From a virus: DNA of 24,896 bases. Under the pieces are notes generated by a model that worked only from the letters and a program-made list of their open reading frames with translations, ran no database searches and had not been told where the DNA came from. Both the position numbers and the translations under genes were made by a program. The DNA is taken from IMG/VR virus record IMGVR_UViG_3300010430_000428, positions 1-24,896 of that record; one strand, written 5' to 3'. Each line of letters begins with the position of its first letter. Positions within the stretch are counted from its first letter, which is position 1. This document shows, one piece after another, positions 15,413-22,256 of this stretch.

Positions 15413-15919
15413 TTAGCCTTTCTTCTGGTTGGCCGCGTCGAGTTTAATCGCGCGGTGAGGGGAAACGCCGCGTTGCTCGCATTCCTTGCAAATGGCGGCG
15501 CGTTTTTTGCCTTGTCCGATGTAATAAAAATCCGACTCGAATTTGCGTTTCTGGCAGCCTGGACAATGCACGCGCGCGATCCCGATCGGCACGCGCGTGG
15601 ACACGTCGCGCGAGCGATAGATATGCGCGCGGCATTCCTTTGCCATTGTATGACTGGAGCACATCCCGCGGAGCTCGCGCACGAGTTCGCGATATTGGTC
15701 GACGGTGATTTTGCGCTCGACTTTTGCGATCGCGGCCGCGGTGATGCATTCGACGAATGCGGGGACGGTGATTTGCTCGCGAAGCGTGATTCCGTGCCAT
15801 TTAATTGCGTGCGTTTTGTAAATCGATCCGGGCTCGATTGGTTTGGCTTCGACCGTGAACGGCGCAATGTTTGTGCGTTCGGGCGGAGCCAGGTTTGCGG
15901 CTAGGCTGATTGTTTGCAT
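15413..15919 (-). CDS. protein with C-terminal zinc-ribbon-like motif
   Basis: The 168-residue product has an N-terminal part with a helical EQITVPAFVECITAAAIAKV segment and a C-terminal CxxC...CxxC unit (C119, C122, C144, C147) with KRKFESDFYYIGQG between, a treble-clef or zinc-ribbon pattern. Additional Cys (C58, C87, C96) are scattered. There is no HNH signature, so a nuclease call is not supported. It overlaps the preceding gene by 19 bases. Nucleic-acid or protein binding is plausible. Confidence 0.75.
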   Translation of the reverse strand: MQTISLAANLAPPERTNIAPFTVEAKPIEPGSIYKTHAIKWHGITLREQITVPAFVECITAAAIAKVERKITVDQYRELVRELRGMCSSHTMAKECRAHIYRSRDVSTRVPIGIARVHCPGCQKRKFESDFYYIGQGKKRAAICKECEQRGVSPHRAIKLDAANQKKG

Positions 15920-16176
15920 CGGTCGAGATCCTCGATAGAGTTTAAAAATGCTTCCGGTTGCCTTGCGATAATTTTTCGCATTATCGCGTCCAGATCGGCA
16001 ATGATCTCGGCGTCACTTCGGTCGAAAACGTCGGCGACGAGCGCCGCGGTTGTCGAAATTATTCGCGGAGTTTGGAACAGCCATGCCGTATCGTCATTCC
16101 AGGCGATCCAATGCAGGCAATCGCGATATCTGCGACTTTGGCGGCGCTTCGGTGGGGGTAAGACTGAGGTATGCAT
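15901..16176 (-). CDS. first gene of the minus-strand operon, hypothetical
   Basis: The 91-residue product starts at ATG (minus, 16176) behind a strong AAAGGAG. It has a basic N-terminus, a W-rich stretch (LHWIAWNDDTAWLF) and a helical C-terminal half with IIADLDAIMRKIIARQPEAF. I do not recognise it. As first gene after the divergent control region it should be expressed early. Confidence 0.7.
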   Translation of the reverse strand: MHTSVLPPPKRRQSRRYRDCLHWIAWNDDTAWLFQTPRIISTTAALVADVFDRSDAEIIADLDAIMRKIIARQPEAFLNSIEDLDRCKQSA

Positions 16177-16203
16177 GATCGTACTCCTTTGTTTTGTTAA
16201 CGA

Positions 16204-16232
16204 ATAATCCCGCCTTGCGTGCGGTGTATCAA
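16204..16232 (-). promoter_or_regulatory. candidate sigma70-type promoter for the minus-strand operon
   Basis: On the minus strand TTGATA (plus 16227-16232) and GATTAT (plus 16204-16209) stand 17 bases apart, matching the consensus at 5/6 and 4/6 positions. Transcription would start shortly before the strong AAAGGAG of the first gene. Confidence 0.45.
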
Positions 16233-16243
16233 ACCGCTACGAT
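16215..16243 (+). promoter_or_regulatory. candidate promoter for the regulator gene
   Basis: TTGCGT (16215-16220) and TACGAT (16238-16243) are 17 bases apart. The match to the consensus is partial. The -10 overlaps the left half of the palindrome at 16240-16253, which would suit autoregulation. Confidence 0.3.
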
Positions 16244-16262
16244 AACCATATCGCAATGATAC
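16226..16262. repeat. nested inverted repeats, operator candidate
   Basis: CGATA-ACCA-TATCG (16240-16253) is a perfect 5+5 palindrome. GTATCA (16226-16231) and TGATAC (16257-16262) form an outer inverted repeat. Both centre near 16245, cover both promoter candidates, and so look like a binding site for the dimeric regulator encoded next door. Binding itself is inferred. Confidence 0.45.
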
Positions 16263-16275
16263 GGGTTAGACAAGC

Positions 16276-16485
16276 ATGACTAAACGATTTCTGGATCACT
16301 GGGGCGATCTGTCAGCGAAGGCTAAAAGGCGACTCGCCGCCGGCGTTGGTAATTCGCCCGAGTATTTGCGCCTGGTTGCTTACGGGCATCGACGTGCGAG
16401 CGCGGATCTTGCCGTGCGCCTGGAAAAAGCGACGGCGGGCGGCGTTAAGCGGGCCGACTTGCGTCCGGATATTTTCTCGGCATAA
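16276..16485 (+). CDS. YdaS/Cro-like helix-turn-helix regulator
   Basis: The 69-residue protein matches the YdaS/Cro-like family: a helix (SAKAKRRLAAGVG), a recognition helix (SPEYLRLVAYGHRRAS), then ADLAVRLEKAT, and the family-typical ending RADLRPDIFS. These proteins act as Cro-type repressors/antirepressors in lambdoid-like phages. It lies 14 bases behind the last operator half-site. No CI-like repressor or integrase is visible in this window, so it cannot be decided whether the phage is temperate. Confidence 0.85.
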   Translation: MTKRFLDHWGDLSAKAKRRLAAGVGNSPEYLRLVAYGHRRASADLAVRLEKATAGGVKRADLRPDIFSA

Positions 16486-16520
16486 TGGTTACATTCCTCC
16501 CGCCTGTTGGTACGGGCTTA

Positions 16521-16552
16521 GCGTCGGCGCTTTTGCGTCGGCGCTTTTTTTT
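16521..16552 (+). terminator. tandem 14-bp repeat ending in a T8 tract, weak terminator candidate
   Basis: GCGTCGGCGCTTTT occurs twice in direct tandem (16521-16534, 16535-16548). Each copy can form a short GCG-TCGG-CGC stem (AGCG-CGCT for the first), and eight Ts follow the second. The stems are very short, so termination would be weak. Confidence 0.35.
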
Positions 16553-16570
16553 GATTGCGGGGCGCGCCTG

Positions 16571-17071
16571 ATGCGGCTAAAAAAACTCGCATATTCGAGA
16601 GGCTTTGACGGTCTGCGCGCGACTGGTGTTTTTCGGCTGCGTGGTGTGCCGGTTGTCTTTGGTGAGGATTGGAAATCGCCGGACGATCGGCCATGTTTGG
16701 CAATCGCTCCAAGGGATTATCGGCCGTTAACGTTTGAGCTCGGCGCGTTGTCCGATCTCGAGGTGCATGTGATCGATCGAGATTACGGCGCGCATTTTAT
16801 CGACGGCGCGCCCGCGGTTTTCTGGTTTGTTGCGGAGCTCGCGCGCATATGTCCGATCGTCGAGTTATGGGATTACAGGATCCCGGAATGCGAATATGCT
16901 AAAACCGATTTCGCGCAATTAGCGTTTTTGTCGATGGCGCCGACCGAGAAAAAGCCGCGCCGACTTTGGCCGGCCTGGGCGTCGCAAGATATGGTCCGCG
17001 ATTACGAACGGCGCCGGCGCCTGGCGCTCGATAAGAAGTTAAAACAAATTTTCGAGGGGGTTTGCCAATGA
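16571..17071 (+). CDS. hypothetical protein upstream of the VirE ATPase
   Basis: I start the gene at ATG 16571 (GGGGCGCG upstream), as the open frame further upstream overlaps the regulator gene and the tandem repeat. The 166-residue product has mixed beta and alpha content with a FGEDWKSPDDRPCLAIAP segment and ends in a basic helix (DYERRRRLALDKKLKQIF). It is not recognised. Its stop overlaps the ATG of the ATPase gene (ATGA), so the two products are probably made together, perhaps as replication partners. Confidence 0.65.
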   Translation: MRLKKLAYSRGFDGLRATGVFRLRGVPVVFGEDWKSPDDRPCLAIAPRDYRPLTFELGALSDLEVHVIDRDYGAHFIDGAPAVFWFVAELARICPIVELWDYRIPECEYAKTDFAQLAFLSMAPTEKKPRRLWPAWASQDMVRDYERRRRLALDKKLKQIFEGVCQ

Positions 17072-18342
17072 CAATTGCGGGACCGATGCCGCTCGGCGTT
17101 GTTGATGATTCGGCGCCGTGGCGTGGCGTTCACGATCACAGATTGCGCAAAACAGATTCCGGAAAGATTATTGCGGCTATCGATAACGTTGTCGCGATCC
17201 TCGAGAATGATCCGGCTATAAAAGGCGCGATTGCATTCGATGATTTTTCCGGAGTCATTCGCAAGCGCAAGCCGCTGCCGTGGTCGGAAAACGCCGGCGG
17301 CGCCTGGACGGATGACGACGAAAGTTTTTTCGCGCTCTGGTTGGCGCGCGAATATCGCATTACTCGGATCCCGGAACGCGAATTGCATCATGCGTTTACG
17401 GTTGTCTCACTCAACAATCGGTTTCACGAGGTGCGCGAATATCTCGAGGGGTTGCGGTGGGACGGGAACCCGCGCGTTCGATATTGGTTATCGGCCTATT
17501 GCGGAGCCGAGGCAAGCGCGTATTGCGCGCTTGCCGGGGCGAAATTCCTTGTTGCCGCGTGCGCCAGGGTGATGCGGGCGCCTGTCGAGACTAAGGTCGA
17601 TACGGTGTTAATACTCGAGGGCGAGCAGAATGCCGGAAAATCGACGGTGCTGCGGATACTGTTTTCGCCTTGGTTCACGGATGCAGGTTTCGAGCTTAAC
17701 AGCACCGACGGTTATCAAATCATCCGCGGCATGTGGGGCGTAGAGCTCGCGGAGCTCGACAGTTTTAACAGGGCCGAAGCTTCGAAGTCTAAAGCGTTTT
17801 TCTCGAGGTCTAAGGATCGCTATCGTAATCCGTATGGCCGGAGGCCGGTTGACGTGGTGCGGCAGTGTGTTTTCGGTGGGACGGTCAATAACACCACGTA
17901 TTTAAAAGACGACACCGGCAATCGGCGATATTGGCCGGTAAGGGTCGGCCGGATCGATCTCGAGGAATTGGCAAAAGATCGCGATCAACTATTCGCCGAG
18001 GCGCTCAAGCTTTACGAGGACGGGACGCCGTGGCATGTGATCGACTCGGAAAGGCCGCTCTTTACAGAGCAACAGGATAGGCGTTACATTGGCGACGCTT
18101 ACGAGGATCAGATCGTAGAATATCTCGCCGGCGATACTGATACCAATTACCAACCGCGCGACGGCGTAACAACTGGCGAGATCCTGACGGCGATCGGCGT
18201 CGATCGTCAACGCTGGTCGCTGGCGGAGCAACAACGCATCGGGCGGATCATGGCGCGCCTTGGTTGGGAAAGGGCCAAGGCGCCAAAGGATAAGCGAACC
18301 GGCGCCCGAACCTGGCGTTATTACCGTCCCAAAACGGGTTAG
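17068..18342 (+). CDS. VirE-family P-loop ATPase (replication-associated)
   Basis: ATG 17068 follows GAGGGGG by 7 bases; a TTG at 17062 would add two residues. The 424-residue protein has a Walker A GEQNAGKST (185-193), Walker B-type GVELAELD (about 224-231), then a sensor segment FGGTVNNTTYLKDDTGNRRY (269-288), the classic pattern of the 'virulence-associated E' family. Such proteins are superfamily-3-helicase-like ATPases, usually fused to or encoded next to a primase in phages and genomic islands. No primase domain occurs here; the N-terminal 140 residues lack a toprim or prim-pol motif. An 11-bp hairpin covers its stop codon. Confidence 0.85.
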   Translation: MTIAGPMPLGVVDDSAPWRGVHDHRLRKTDSGKIIAAIDNVVAILENDPAIKGAIAFDDFSGVIRKRKPLPWSENAGGAWTDDDESFFALWLAREYRITRIPERELHHAFTVVSLNNRFHEVREYLEGLRWDGNPRVRYWLSAYCGAEASAYCALAGAKFLVAACARVMRAPVETKVDTVLILEGEQNAGKSTVLRILFSPWFTDAGFELNSTDGYQIIRGMWGVELAELDSFNRAEASKSKAFFSRSKDRYRNPYGRRPVDVVRQCVFGGTVNNTTYLKDDTGNRRYWPVRVGRIDLEELAKDRDQLFAEALKLYEDGTPWHVIDSERPLFTEQQDRRYIGDAYEDQIVEYLAGDTDTNYQPRDGVTTGEILTAIGVDRQRWSLAEQQRIGRIMARLGWERAKAPKDKRTGARTWRYYRPKTG

Positions 18343-18361
18343 CTAATCGCGCTAACCCGTT
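18333..18361. repeat. perfect 11-bp inverted repeat across the VirE stop codon
   Basis: AACGGGTTAGC (18333-18343) and GCTAACCCGTT (18351-18361) pair without a mismatch around a 7-base loop. There is no T tract on the plus strand. On the minus strand a TTTT follows the hairpin, so it could terminate antisense transcripts. It could equally be part of the adjacent replication or packaging site. Confidence 0.6.
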
Positions 18362-18363
18362 GA

Positions 18364-18464
18364 TTGTCCTAAAGTCCCATTGTCCCGTTAAAAAATCCCT
18401 ACGCGCGCGCGCGCGCGCGGGCGTGTAATCTCATTTTCAATGGGACAATGGGACAACAGGACAA
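18364..18464. repeat. inverted arrays of GGGACA-type 8-mers around a (CG)9 core
   Basis: The right arm (18439-18464) reads as consecutive 8-mers ATGGGACA, ATGGGACA, ACAGGACA. The left arm (18364-18389) read on the minus strand gives ACGGGACA, ATGGGACT, TTAGGACA. The 26-bp arms match at 22 positions. Between them lie TTAAAAAAT (18387-18395) and the CG tract. Repeated short binding sites between a replication ATPase gene and the terminase genes suggest an origin (iterons) or a cosB/pac-type site for terminase. Function is inference. Confidence 0.6.
18402..18419. repeat. (CG)9 alternating tract, potential Z-DNA
   Basis: Eighteen bases of uninterrupted CG dinucleotides, extended to 20 alternating bases by TA at 18400-18401, lie in the spacer of the inverted arrays. 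Such tracts adopt Z-DNA easily under negative supercoiling. Nothing similar occurs elsewhere in the window. Confidence 0.7.
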
Positions 18465-18593
18465 ACAAGGCGCCGGTTTCGCTTTTTGAACAAAGACGCT
18501 TAAAATCGCGCAAACGGCGCGGGTCCCTTTGGCCTGGCGTCCGAGCGCAGCGGGCGAGCGCCAAAAATCGCTAGTGTCTAATTTGGGGTAACG
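18465..18593 (+). other. remaining leader of the terminase genes
   Basis: No open frame is convincing here. TGGCG (18535-18539) and CGCCA (18559-18563) can form an imperfect hairpin with GC-rich interior (GAGCGCAGCGGGCGAG). GGGG (18586-18589) before GTG 18594 is the ribosome site of the small terminase. A cos nick site could lie here but cannot be pinned down. Confidence 0.4.
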
Positions 18594-19091
18594 GTGGAAA
18601 CTGACGAGCAAACCGAGACGATGACGCAAACCGCGTATGCGGAACATCGCGGTTGCTCGGTTTCGCGAATCAATCAATTGGTCGGCTCCGGGCGGATCGA
18701 GCTCGATGATGCCGGGCGGATCCCGGTCGAGGCGACGGACGCGATTCTCGACGAAACGCTCGACGTTACGAAAAAGGCGCGAGCCGAAAAAGGACAGGCA
18801 TCGGAGTATTGGCAAAACCGGGCGCGCCGCGAGCGGCTCGAAGCCGATCGATCCGAGCTCGCATTGCTGGAAAAGTCCGGCAAGTTGATCGACGCGGAAA
18901 AGGCCAAGCGCGCGCAATACGCGCTGGCGCAACGTCTGGTTTCGGATCTTATGCAACTGCCGGCGCGAATATCGCCGATTATTGCTCCGCAAGATCCGCA
19001 ACGCGCCGAGCAGGTTTTGCTTGATGAATTTCGCGCAGCTCTGGCGGATATCGCAAAGGTGTTGGAGGCCGCCGAGGATGACAACGCTTAG
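18594..19091 (+). CDS. terminase small subunit (Nu1-like)
   Basis: The 165-residue product starts at GTG 18594 (GGGGTAACG upstream); ATG 18621 is a possible alternative. It has an N-terminal winged-helix-type DNA-binding part (AYAEHRGCSVSRINQLVGSG, about 14-33, then RIPVEATDAIL), a long charged helix (about 55-110), and a C-terminal helix region. This is the layout of phage small terminases like lambda gpNu1, which bind repeated sites in cosB and recruit the large subunit. The inverted 8-mer arrays 130 bases upstream are a plausible binding target. The stop lies inside the large subunit gene (14-base overlap). Confidence 0.8.
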   Translation: METDEQTETMTQTAYAEHRGCSVSRINQLVGSGRIELDDAGRIPVEATDAILDETLDVTKKARAEKGQASEYWQNRARRERLEADRSELALLEKSGKLIDAEKAKRAQYALAQRLVSDLMQLPARISPIIAPQDPQRAEQVLLDEFRAALADIAKVLEAAEDDNA

Positions 19092-21129
19092 CGATATCGT
19101 CCTGGATCCGCGCGAGCTCGCGAGATCCTTTGCGACTGGTTTGCTTGATGCGTTGCGCCCGCGGCTCACGGTTAGCGAATGGGCGGACAAGTTTCGAATA
19201 TTGTCGAAGGTTTCGAGCGCCGAGCATGGTCGTTGGTCAACGCGGCGCACGCCTTACCTGCGCGAGATTATGGATCTATTGAGCGATGAGGATCCGACGC
19301 AAGAAATCGTTTTTCAGAAACCGACGCAGATCGGCGGGACGGAATGCGGGAATAACTGGATCGGCGAGCATGTGCACCAGGGCGTCGGCACGATGATGAT
19401 CGTTATGCCAACATCTAGCGGCGCAAAGAAGTCGAGCAAAACCCGCATAACGCCGATGATTAACGACACGCCAGAGCTACGCGGGCGGATCCGGGACGCG
19501 AAATCGCGCGACTCGGGTAATACGACGTTGATGAAAGAATTCGGAAACGGCGCCGGGTTGCTGGTCTTTGCAGGCGCCAATAGCGCGAACGATCTGAAAT
19601 CCACGCCTTCCGGTAAACTGTTTCTCGATGAGATCGAAGAATATCCCGATGATGTGGACGGGCAAGGCGATCCGGAAGAATTGGCGGCAAAGCGGGCGGA
19701 TACTTACACGCGTAAAAAGATGTTCAAAGTATCGACGCCAACGATCGCGGACGGGCGCATCGATCGGGCATATAAGGCGAGTGATCGCCGCGAATATTAT
19801 GTGCCTTGTCCGCATTGCCGGCATTATCAAACGCTTCGGTTTGATCGCCTGAAATGGACAACGCGCAAAGTTTACGAATCGGTAAACCAGGAAACCGGCG
19901 AGCTCACGGAAAGCGATACGCCGATCGATGGGGCAAGCCTGCGCGACTCGGGCGAGATCCTCGATATTTGGTACGACTGCGAAGCTTGCTCGGATCCGAT
20001 ACACGAGCACAGCAAATCCCAAATGTTGCTCGATGGCGCTTGGCGCGCTACCAATCCGGGCCCGGATCGCGCGGCCGGGTTCAAGCTTAACGCGCTTTAT
20101 TCGCCTATCGGTTGGTTTGGTTGGCGAAAAATCATATTGCAGTTTTTGAAGGCGGAAAAGGATGTTACCGGCAAGCTTAAGAAAACGTTTACGAATACGG
20201 TTCTTGGCGAGGCGTATGAGGAACAAGGCGAAACCGTTGACGACGCCGCGTTAAAAACCCGCGTCGAATCGTATCGAATCAACAGCAAGATTCCGGCGGG
20301 CGTTTGCGTGCTATGCGCCGGCGTCGATGTGCAGGGTGATCGGCTCGAGGCGCGGTTGTGGGGATACGGGCGCAACCGCGAAACCTGGCTTTGTGGTCGC
20401 GAGGTTATTTTCGGGCCGCCGGAATTGCCGGCAACGTGGGCGGAGCTCGAACGCCTGCTCGAAAAAACTTACGATCACGCGCTCGGCGGCGAGCTTCGTT
20501 TGCTTGCGATGGGTGTTGACGCATCGGACGGCAAAACAACGCATTTTGTGCGCATGTTCGCGCGTAAATGGGCGCCGACCAAGCGCGTTTTTGCACTTAA
20601 AGGGCAGTCGCAAGCGGCAAAACCGCTAATCGGTCGGCCGACGGATCAAGACGTTTCGTTCGGCGGCAAGTTCATTAAGGGCGGGGTGAAGCTTTGGCCG
20701 ATGGGGTCGGACACAGGTAAAGCGGCGTTCTATGCACAATTACGAATCGATAAGCCTGGTCCGGGTTACGTGCATTTGCCGGCGGGTTTGCCTGACGAGG
20801 AATTCAAGCAGATGACCGCGGAACGGATGCGCACGCGCTACATTCGCGGCCATGCAAAAGTCGAGTGGGTTTTGCCATCCGGCCGGCGTAACGAGGGGCT
20901 AGACTGTCGCGTAATGTCCGACGCGGTTGCCGAGGCGTGCGGCGTGCATCGAATGAACATGGACAGAATCGAAAAACATTTGACGCAACCAAACGGCGAG
21001 CTAGCATTCGAATCGCCAGAGGCCGAAACGCCAGGCGAGGATGATGCAGTACCGGAGCCGCGAAAACCGGCTCGGCGTTTTACCAGTCCGCCTAAACGCG
21101 GAAATTTTTCACAATCTTGGCGTAAATGA
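19078..21129 (+). CDS. terminase large subunit, GpA family
   Basis: ATG 19078 with GGAGG (19064-19068) is preferred over a frame opening at 18982 that lies inside the small-subunit gene. The 683-residue motor-nuclease has a deviant Walker A (KPTQIGGTE, 81-89), Walker B (LFLDEIEEY, 181-189), a CxxC...CxxC zinc-binding insert (C244/C247, C301/C304), and a nuclease domain with acidic residues at D417 (AGVDVQGD) and D481/D484 (GVDASDG). GpA-type terminases belong to cos-packaging phages such as lambda, so defined cohesive ends are expected. The C-terminal 60 residues are a Pro/Glu-rich tail, probably the portal-docking peptide. No portal follows in the next 3.7 kb, contrary to the usual order. 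Confidence 0.93.
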   Translation: MTTLSDIVLDPRELARSFATGLLDALRPRLTVSEWADKFRILSKVSSAEHGRWSTRRTPYLREIMDLLSDEDPTQEIVFQKPTQIGGTECGNNWIGEHVHQGVGTMMIVMPTSSGAKKSSKTRITPMINDTPELRGRIRDAKSRDSGNTTLMKEFGNGAGLLVFAGANSANDLKSTPSGKLFLDEIEEYPDDVDGQGDPEELAAKRADTYTRKKMFKVSTPTIADGRIDRAYKASDRREYYVPCPHCRHYQTLRFDRLKWTTRKVYESVNQETGELTESDTPIDGASLRDSGEILDIWYDCEACSDPIHEHSKSQMLLDGAWRATNPGPDRAAGFKLNALYSPIGWFGWRKIILQFLKAEKDVTGKLKKTFTNTVLGEAYEEQGETVDDAALKTRVESYRINSKIPAGVCVLCAGVDVQGDRLEARLWGYGRNRETWLCGREVIFGPPELPATWAELERLLEKTYDHALGGELRLLAMGVDASDGKTTHFVRMFARKWAPTKRVFALKGQSQAAKPLIGRPTDQDVSFGGKFIKGGVKLWPMGSDTGKAAFYAQLRIDKPGPGYVHLPAGLPDEEFKQMTAERMRTRYIRGHAKVEWVLPSGRRNEGLDCRVMSDAVAEACGVHRMNMDRIEKHLTQPNGELAFESPEAETPGEDDAVPEPRKPARRFTSPPKRGNFSQSWRK

Positions 21130-21138
21130 GGGGTCGAT

Positions 21139-21579
21139 ATGAGCGCAACAAATAGTTTCGAAACGGGTTTGCTAAGTCTGATTTTCGAAAATGCGAATCT
21201 GGCAAACGTGGGCGATGCGACGGGGTTGCGCGGAAGTTCGACCGCCGGCGTTTTTTATATCAGTTTGCACACCGCGGATCCGGGCGAAGCCGGTTCGCAA
21301 ACGACGAGCGAGGCCGCTTATACAAGTTACGGGCGCCAAAGCGTTGCGCGGAGCTCGGCACAATGGACGGTTGCCGGGAATACTTGCGACAATGATAACG
21401 CGATCACTTTCGCGCAAGCGACTGGTGGCAGCGAAACCGAGCAAGATTTCGGAATCGGATCCGACGCGAGCGGCGCCGGAAATCTTTTCATGAAGGGCGC
21501 GTTAACAAGTAACCTTGCCGTTTCGAGCGGGATCACGCCGGAATTTGCGGCGGGAGATCTCGACATAACGCTCGACTAA
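21139..21579 (+). CDS. virion-type beta-rich protein
   Basis: The 146-residue protein starts at ATG 21139 after GAGGGGT. Residues 1-30 (TNSFETGLLSLIFENANLANVGD) and the segments VFYISLHTADPGEAG and ITPEFAAGDLDITLD match a small family commonly found in siphovirus late regions, often labelled structural or fibre-associated. The fold is unknown to me. It is cotranscribed with terminase (9-base gap). Confidence 0.7.
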   Translation: MSATNSFETGLLSLIFENANLANVGDATGLRGSSTAGVFYISLHTADPGEAGSQTTSEAAYTSYGRQSVARSSAQWTVAGNTCDNDNAITFAQATGGSETEQDFGIGSDASGAGNLFMKGALTSNLAVSSGITPEFAAGDLDITLD

Positions 21580-21638
21580 GCGCGCGCGTTCGGGCGCCAG
21601 GTGTGGCGCGTGGTTTATCTGTTTGGAGGGTTAAGAGC

Positions 21639-21893
21639 ATGAAAAAAATCGAGTTGCTTTGCGATGTGGACGGATCAATGCGCAATCTTGAGGGGCAAAA
21701 GAAAGCGGCGGATGCTTTCGGCATGTCGCCGCGAGCAAAGATTTATCCGCGCCTGAAGGTTAAAACGATCCGCGGTGCCGAGGTGCGTTTCGTAAAGGGC
21801 GCGCAGATCGAAGTTTCCGACGCAACCGCGGCGAAGTGTATCGAGCGCAATGTCGCAAAAGAGGTTCCGATCAAGGCCGCGGCCGAGGTCTAG
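21639..21893 (+). CDS. small hypothetical head-type protein
   Basis: The start is ATG 21639 with TTTGGAGGG upstream; an upstream start at 21603 has no ribosome site. The 84-residue protein has two beta-like segments and ends with QIEVSDATAAKCIERNVAKEV, a 'strand, short helix with small residues' pattern shared in outline with the 65-residue protein at 2060-2257. It lies where small connector-related genes occur in phages, though the role is unknown. Confidence 0.65.
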   Translation: MKKIELLCDVDGSMRNLEGQKKAADAFGMSPRAKIYPRLKVKTIRGAEVRFVKGAQIEVSDATAAKCIERNVAKEVPIKAAAEV

Positions 21894-21915
21894 TTAAACC
21901 GCCAGGGGGGCGAGA

Positions 21916-22167
21916 ATGCCAATCGATGTAATTACAAAGGATCTAGTTGCGCCGCGGCGCGTTGAGGTGTCGAACGCTGGCGATGTTGTGACAATGAAAT
22001 TCGGAAACGTTTCTATTGATATGCATTACCTTGACGTTTTTCGTTTTGCGCATTGGGCGCGGATGAACGCCAAACAATGCAAAAAACGTGTTGGAGATAA
22101 CGGCCGGCATTTAAGCGTTATGGGTACGCTTTCGGATGCCGAGGAAAATTACAAGCGGGGCATTTAA
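21916..22167 (+). CDS. hypothetical protein
   Basis: The 83-residue product follows GGGGGGCG and starts at ATG 21916. It contains VEVSNAGDVVTMKFGNVSIDMHY, two antiparallel-looking strands, then a helix with FRFAHWARMNAKQCKKRVGD. I do not recognise it. The 89 bases to the next gene (22168-22256) hold no clear signal except the ribosome site AGAGGGG. Confidence 0.6.
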   Translation: MPIDVITKDLVAPRRVEVSNAGDVVTMKFGNVSIDMHYLDVFRFAHWARMNAKQCKKRVGDNGRHLSVMGTLSDAEENYKRGI

Positions 22168-22256
22168 TGATCGCATCCGGCGGCGCGAGTTGGCGTTGCG
22201 TCACGTTTCACTAATGGGCGTTCTAACTAACGCCGATGAAACTAGAGGGGAAAACC

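Larger units (their letters stand above)
16177..16275. promoter_or_regulatory. divergent control region
   Basis: This 99-base gap separates the minus-strand operon from the YdaS/Cro-like gene. It contains two nested inverted repeats and candidate promoters facing both ways, listed separately. It is the only divergent junction in the window and the natural place for a genetic switch. Confidence 0.6.

Noticed and set aside
15413-15919. HNH endonuclease call for the zinc-ribbon protein
   Set aside because: The two CxxC pairs are present but the HNH catalytic pattern is not.
16346-16570. N-terminal extension of the 166-residue protein
   Set aside because: It would overlap the regulator gene in another frame and include the tandem repeat; the residues look like out-of-frame translation.
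18535-18563. Hairpin TGGCG...CGCCA as terminator before the small terminase
   Set aside because: No T tract follows on the plus strand and the stem has mismatches; noted only as part of the leader.
18399-19250. 283-codon minus-strand frame covering the terminase small subunit
   Set aside because: It begins in the (CG)9 tract with an HARARARA repeat, is Arg-rich and opposes two well-supported genes.
19477-20226. 249-codon minus-strand frame inside the large terminase gene
   Set aside because: The plus frame has Walker and nuclease motifs; this one has none and no ribosome site.
21594-21609. GCGCC-loop-GGCGC hairpin after the 146-residue protein gene
   Set aside because: Only a 5-bp stem and no T tract, so I do not call it a terminator.
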